DNA from: Lactobacillaceae bacterium
Lineage (GTDB): Bacteria > Bacillota > Bacilli > Lactobacillales > Lactobacillaceae
Direction of reading: 5' to 3'
NCBI GenBank assembly: GCA_031289615.1
Contig: JAITPD010000044.1
Coordinates: 1 to 35,761 of the forward strand
DNA length: 35,761 nucleotides
Part shown: piece by piece, positions 32,869 to 35,761 of the stretch
How the letters are laid out: each line of letters starts with the position of its first letter
How positions within the stretch are numbered: the stretch's first letter is position 1
Notes under the pieces: generated by a model
What the model saw: only the letters and a program-made list of their open reading frames with translations
The model's database searches: none
Told to the model about the DNA's origin: nothing
Program-made: the position numbers and the translations under genes

Positions 32869-34371
32869 ATGGCCAAACAAACCCGAACTCGTGTTAAAAA
32901 GCAAGCCACTTTCATTACTGCAGTTGCCCCCCTTGTTTCAATGATTATCTTGCTCAGTTTTGGTTATGGTTTTTTCCATATCAAGGCAGAAGTCTTAATG
33001 TTACTTTCTGCGGCCATTGCAGCCATTATCGCATATGGATTAGGCTATAGTTGGACCGAAATACAATCAAGCGTGATCGACAAAATTGCTAAAACAATGC
33101 CCACGATGCTGATTTTAATTGTGGTTGGCTTGTTAATTGGGACCTGGATGATTGGTGGCACAATCCCCATGATGATTTTTTACGGTCTAAAATTGATTAA
33201 TCCACAGTTTATTATCGTAACTGCTTTTGTCGTAACTGCTTTTGTCTCGCTTTGCACTGGAACATCATTTGGTTCAACTGGAACAATTGGCGTTGCAATT
33301 ATGGGAATCGCTGCTAGCATGAATGCCCCACTAGTAATCGTTGCTGGGGCCGTTATTTCCGGCGCATACTTTGGTGATAAAATATCGCCACTATCTGATT
33401 CCACTAATCTCGCACCAATTGCTGCTGGAGCTGAATTATATGAGCATATTAGACATCTATTTTGGACAACCTTACCTGGTGTGTTTATCTGTTTAGTAAT
33501 TTACACCATCGTCGGTTTGAATCTCAATGTTAGTAGCGGAACCAATGAACGCAACATTATGCTCGTGCAAGATTCAATTGAAAAGCTTTTTCACATGAAC
33601 TTTTTGATCTTAATTCCAATCATCATCGTACTAAGTGGAGCGATACTCAAAAAGCCAACCATCCCCGTTATGTTGCTTTCCGGCAGCCTCGCCATTGGGA
33701 ATGCTGTGGTCATCCAGGGCTACAGTCTCCAAGACGCTTGTTTAGCAGCTGTTAGTGGGTTTTCAGCGGATATGCTTCCAAAGACTATTCATCTGACAAC
33801 TTCACTTGCCAATCTTTTAGAACGAGGTGGCATGACTTCAATGCTTAGTATCGTTTTAATTTGTTTTTGTGCATATGGTTTTGCTGGTGCTCTTGATGTT
33901 AGTAATTCCTTAAATGTGGTTTTGAACAAACTGCTACACGTTATCAAAACTGGTGGGCAATTAATCGTTACTGCCATTTTTTCAACCAATCTTATTGTGA
34001 TGGTAACCTCAAATGGGGCACTATCCGAGCTATTACCTGGTGAAATGTTCCGCGATTCCTTTGTCAAGTATGGCTTAGAGCCAAAAAATTTATCACGGAC
34101 TGTTGAAGATGCGGGCACAATGATTGAACCACTTATTCCTTGGACTGCAGCGGGAGTATATATGGCAGGTACCCTTGGCGTCCCAACTCTTGGTTATTTA
34201 CCTTGGGCCATCTTATGTTATACAGGGATGATTTTTGCACTCCTTTACGCTGTAACAGGGATTGGTGTTGCTAGAATCACTCCTAAAAGCCGTTTTTATG
34301 AAGAATTTCAAGAACGGAATTTGCCCGATCAATCACTTACAGACTCTACACCAAAGGAGAACCTCGAATGA
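32869..34371 (+). CDS. NhaC-family antiporter, possibly an amino-acid or metabolite exchanger
   Basis: A 500-residue integral membrane protein with about 11-12 segments. Family landmarks are SLCTGTSFGSTGTIG (about 123-137), GAVISGAYFGDKISPLSDSTNLA (about 160-182) and VEDAGTMIEPLIPWTAAG near 425. The name comes from Na+/H+ antiporter NhaC, but relatives such as malate/lactate exchanger MleN show wider use. The operon context with ridA and a C-S lyase favours transport of the lyase substrate or product; that is inference. AAGGAG lies before the start. A 118-bp A+T-rich gap without clear promoter separates it from ridA, and its stop overlaps the patB-like start by four bases. Confidence 0.85.
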   Translation: MAKQTRTRVKKQATFITAVAPLVSMIILLSFGYGFFHIKAEVLMLLSAAIAAIIAYGLGYSWTEIQSSVIDKIAKTMPTMLILIVVGLLIGTWMIGGTIPMMIFYGLKLINPQFIIVTAFVVTAFVSLCTGTSFGSTGTIGVAIMGIAASMNAPLVIVAGAVISGAYFGDKISPLSDSTNLAPIAAGAELYEHIRHLFWTTLPGVFICLVIYTIVGLNLNVSSGTNERNIMLVQDSIEKLFHMNFLILIPIIIVLSGAILKKPTIPVMLLSGSLAIGNAVVIQGYSLQDACLAAVSGFSADMLPKTIHLTTSLANLLERGGMTSMLSIVLICFCAYGFAGALDVSNSLNVVLNKLLHVIKTGGQLIVTAIFSTNLIVMVTSNGALSELLPGEMFRDSFVKYGLEPKNLSRTVEDAGTMIEPLIPWTAAGVYMAGTLGVPTLGYLPWAILCYTGMIFALLYAVTGIGVARITPKSRFYEEFQERNLPDQSLTDSTPKENLE

Positions 34372-35555
34372 AAACTGATTTTGATTTAATCATCAACCGG
34401 CGTAACACAAATTCATGTAAATGGGATAGCCAAGCCCTACGCTACCACCGAAACGATTTACTCCATTTTGGCGTGGCTGACATGGATTTCAAATCACCAG
34501 AACCAATTCAGCGCTCCTTAATGGGCATTGTAAATCATGATATTTACGGTTATACCGATTTAAATGAAAAGTTCTATCAATCCATTCAAAACCACTATCA
34601 CCAAAAATATAATATTGAGATCCCACTTGAATGGATCGTCTTTTCTCCCCGAATTATCAACTCAGCTGCAGCATTTGTAAATGTAATGACTCAAGACAAC
34701 GATGGCGTTTTAATTAATGAACCTTGTTATTCACCTCTCAAAAACGCAATCATTACAAACCACCGCAACCCAATTAGTATTCCATTACAATTTATTAACA
34801 ATCAATGGACCATGGATTTTGATTTGATCGAGACTCAAGCCCTCCAAAGTAACAATAACACGATGTTTTTTGTAAATCCGGATAACCCCACTGGAACTGT
34901 TTGGAACCAAGAAAGCACGCAAAGATTGATGAAAATTGCTAAGAACCACAATCTAACCATTTTCACTGATGAAATTCATGCTGACATCTTAAAATCGGGC
35001 GTGAAGCATCACAGCTTACTTGAAAATTTATCCCTCAATGATAAAATTGTTGTCGCGAATTCCTCGACAAAAAGCTTTAATATCCCAGGCCTTGAAATTT
35101 CATATCTGATTATTCCAAATCATGAAATCCGTGAAAAGATTCAATTAGAACTAAATAGAATGGGGTTTTACAATCCAAATATTTTTGCAGGTCCTGCACT
35201 CATTACAGGTTACACAAATGATGAATGCAAACAATGGCTAGCTGAATTAAACTTATATGTTGATGCAAATGAAACCTATGTCTGTGATTTTTTGCATGAA
35301 CATTGTCCACAATTCATTGTCTATCCGCATCAGGGTACTTATACCCTATGGATTAACTACGAACAAACCAATAAAACAGCCGAAGAAATTCAAGAATGGT
35401 TTATTGAAAAAGTCGGCGCAGAAGTTTACATGGGATCTACGTTTGGTCCTTATGGTGATGGTTTCATTCGTTTAAACATTGCAACGTCCAAGCTGAATTT
35501 GCAACAACTACTAACTGCTATGGATGAAAATTATCATCTAATATCCGATGATTGA
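34368..35555 (+). CDS. PatB/MalY-type PLP-dependent C-S beta-lyase or aminotransferase
   Basis: A 395-residue fold-type I PLP enzyme. The PLP lysine is K235 in SSTKSFNIPGL; the cofactor-contacting residues are N173 in NPDNPTG, D201 in TDEIHAD and the tyrosine in DIYGYTD near 60-63; the substrate-carboxylate arginine is in FIRLNIA near 367. The VADMDF opening and the SxxKxFNI loop mark the MalY/PatB line, whose members cleave cystathionine, cysteine or cysteine conjugates to pyruvate, ammonia and a thiol via 2-aminoacrylate. Some active-site loops (FSPRIINSA instead of the usual FTPGVV) are unusual, so substrate may differ. AAAGGAGA precedes the start, and a strong terminator follows 105 bases after the stop. 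Confidence 0.85.
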   Translation: MKTDFDLIINRRNTNSCKWDSQALRYHRNDLLHFGVADMDFKSPEPIQRSLMGIVNHDIYGYTDLNEKFYQSIQNHYHQKYNIEIPLEWIVFSPRIINSAAAFVNVMTQDNDGVLINEPCYSPLKNAIITNHRNPISIPLQFINNQWTMDFDLIETQALQSNNNTMFFVNPDNPTGTVWNQESTQRLMKIAKNHNLTIFTDEIHADILKSGVKHHSLLENLSLNDKIVVANSSTKSFNIPGLEISYLIIPNHEIREKIQLELNRMGFYNPNIFAGPALITGYTNDECKQWLAELNLYVDANETYVCDFLHEHCPQFIVYPHQGTYTLWINYEQTNKTAEEIQEWFIEKVGAEVYMGSTFGPYGDGFIRLNIATSKLNLQQLLTAMDENYHLISDD

Positions 35556-35659
35556 AAATAGCGTACGCGCAAGTATTATTTGGTTCAGGAAGTCTGACTG
35601 ATATTTCTGCCAAACTGCAACTTTCTATTCAAAACTATATTTTGGGTTCTATAATATTT

Positions 35660-35711
35660 GGGACTGATGAATAACATTTGTTTGTTATTCATTGGTTCCA
35701 TTTTTGTTTTT
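35660..35711 (+). terminator. Strong rho-independent terminator of the ridA operon
   Basis: GGGACTGATGAATAACA and TGTTATTCATTGGTTCC can pair along all 17 positions when read as plus-strand RNA (several G-U pairs), with a 6-base loop, then TTTTTGTTTTTG. The wobble pairs exist only in the plus direction, which supports a plus-strand terminator. Confidence 0.8.
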
Positions 35712-35731
35712 GATTAGCCAAATGGCTAATC
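35712..35731. repeat. Perfect palindrome after the terminator
   Basis: GATTAGCC and GGCTAATC around a four-base AAAT spacer. It could be an operator or a second hairpin; no gene start is visible in the last 30 bases of the window to assign it to. Confidence 0.4.
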
Positions 35732-35761
35732 TATAATTGTTTAAGTCAACGTCAATGATTT

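Noticed and set aside
35645-35700. Terminal inverted repeat of an ISL3-type insertion sequence
   Set aside because: GGTTCTATAATATTTGGGAC looked like an IS end, but the stretch from 35660 on folds into a complete 17-bp stem with T run, which explains it as a terminator; no transposase is in view.

Overview
The window reads as chromosome of a low-to-moderate GC Gram-positive bacterium of the order Lactobacillales, most like Weissella and its relatives. The basis is gene content and protein style: LtaS with two lipoteichoic-acid glycolipid glycosyltransferases, the cdaA-cdaR-glmM cluster, a pyrBC-carAB-D-F-E cluster without pyrK, phosphotransacetylase, and AGGAG-type ribosome binding sites. The genus is inference. 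No tRNA, CRISPR array, phage gene or intact transposase was found. Two mildly deviant stretches stand out: the carB-pyrD gap full of repeats, and the right-hand 5 kb, which is visibly more A+T-rich and looks accessory.

Left part (1-7700, all leftward). At the left edge there are two tandem consensus promoters and a boxA-like motif typical of a ribosomal RNA operon leader, pointing out of the window. Next come ltaS with its terminator, a YkuJ-like small protein, a flippase-like membrane protein, and two GT4 glycosyltransferases that together would build the glycolipid anchor of lipoteichoic acid. A secreted DUF285 leucine-rich-repeat protein follows, with a G8 tract and a cre-like site upstream.

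Pyrimidine block (7956-17802, leftward). pyrB, pyrC, carA, carB, an 848-bp repeat-rich gap, then pyrD, pyrF and pyrE cover the pathway to UMP, apart from UMP-independent accessory genes (pyrR, pyrP, pyrK are not here). The leader of pyrB carries a PyrR-binding loop and an attenuator.

Envelope and signalling block (17845-26105, leftward). tsaE, a GNAT acetyltransferase, a DEDDh exonuclease, murB, a CPA1 Na+/H+ antiporter, cdaA, cdaR, glmM and a 103-residue protein of unknown function. This joins tRNA modification, peptidoglycan precursor synthesis, c-di-AMP synthesis and cation transport.

Central metabolism and stress (26195-30350). pta with an upstream cre site, ung, a LURP-one-like protein on the + strand, and a padR - DUF1700/DUF4097 - pspC envelope-stress operon with a palindromic operator over its promoter.

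Right part (30398-35761). A LacI-family pseudogene with three lesions, a YheO/DauR-type regulator, and a divergent + strand operon ridA - nhaC-like - patB-like ending in a strong terminator. The regulator, imine deaminase, transporter and PLP-dependent C-S lyase suggest uptake and breakdown of a sulfur amino acid or amino-acid conjugate. This is the best candidate for an uncharacterised system, together with the flippase-like gene in the glycolipid locus and the families of intergenic repeats.
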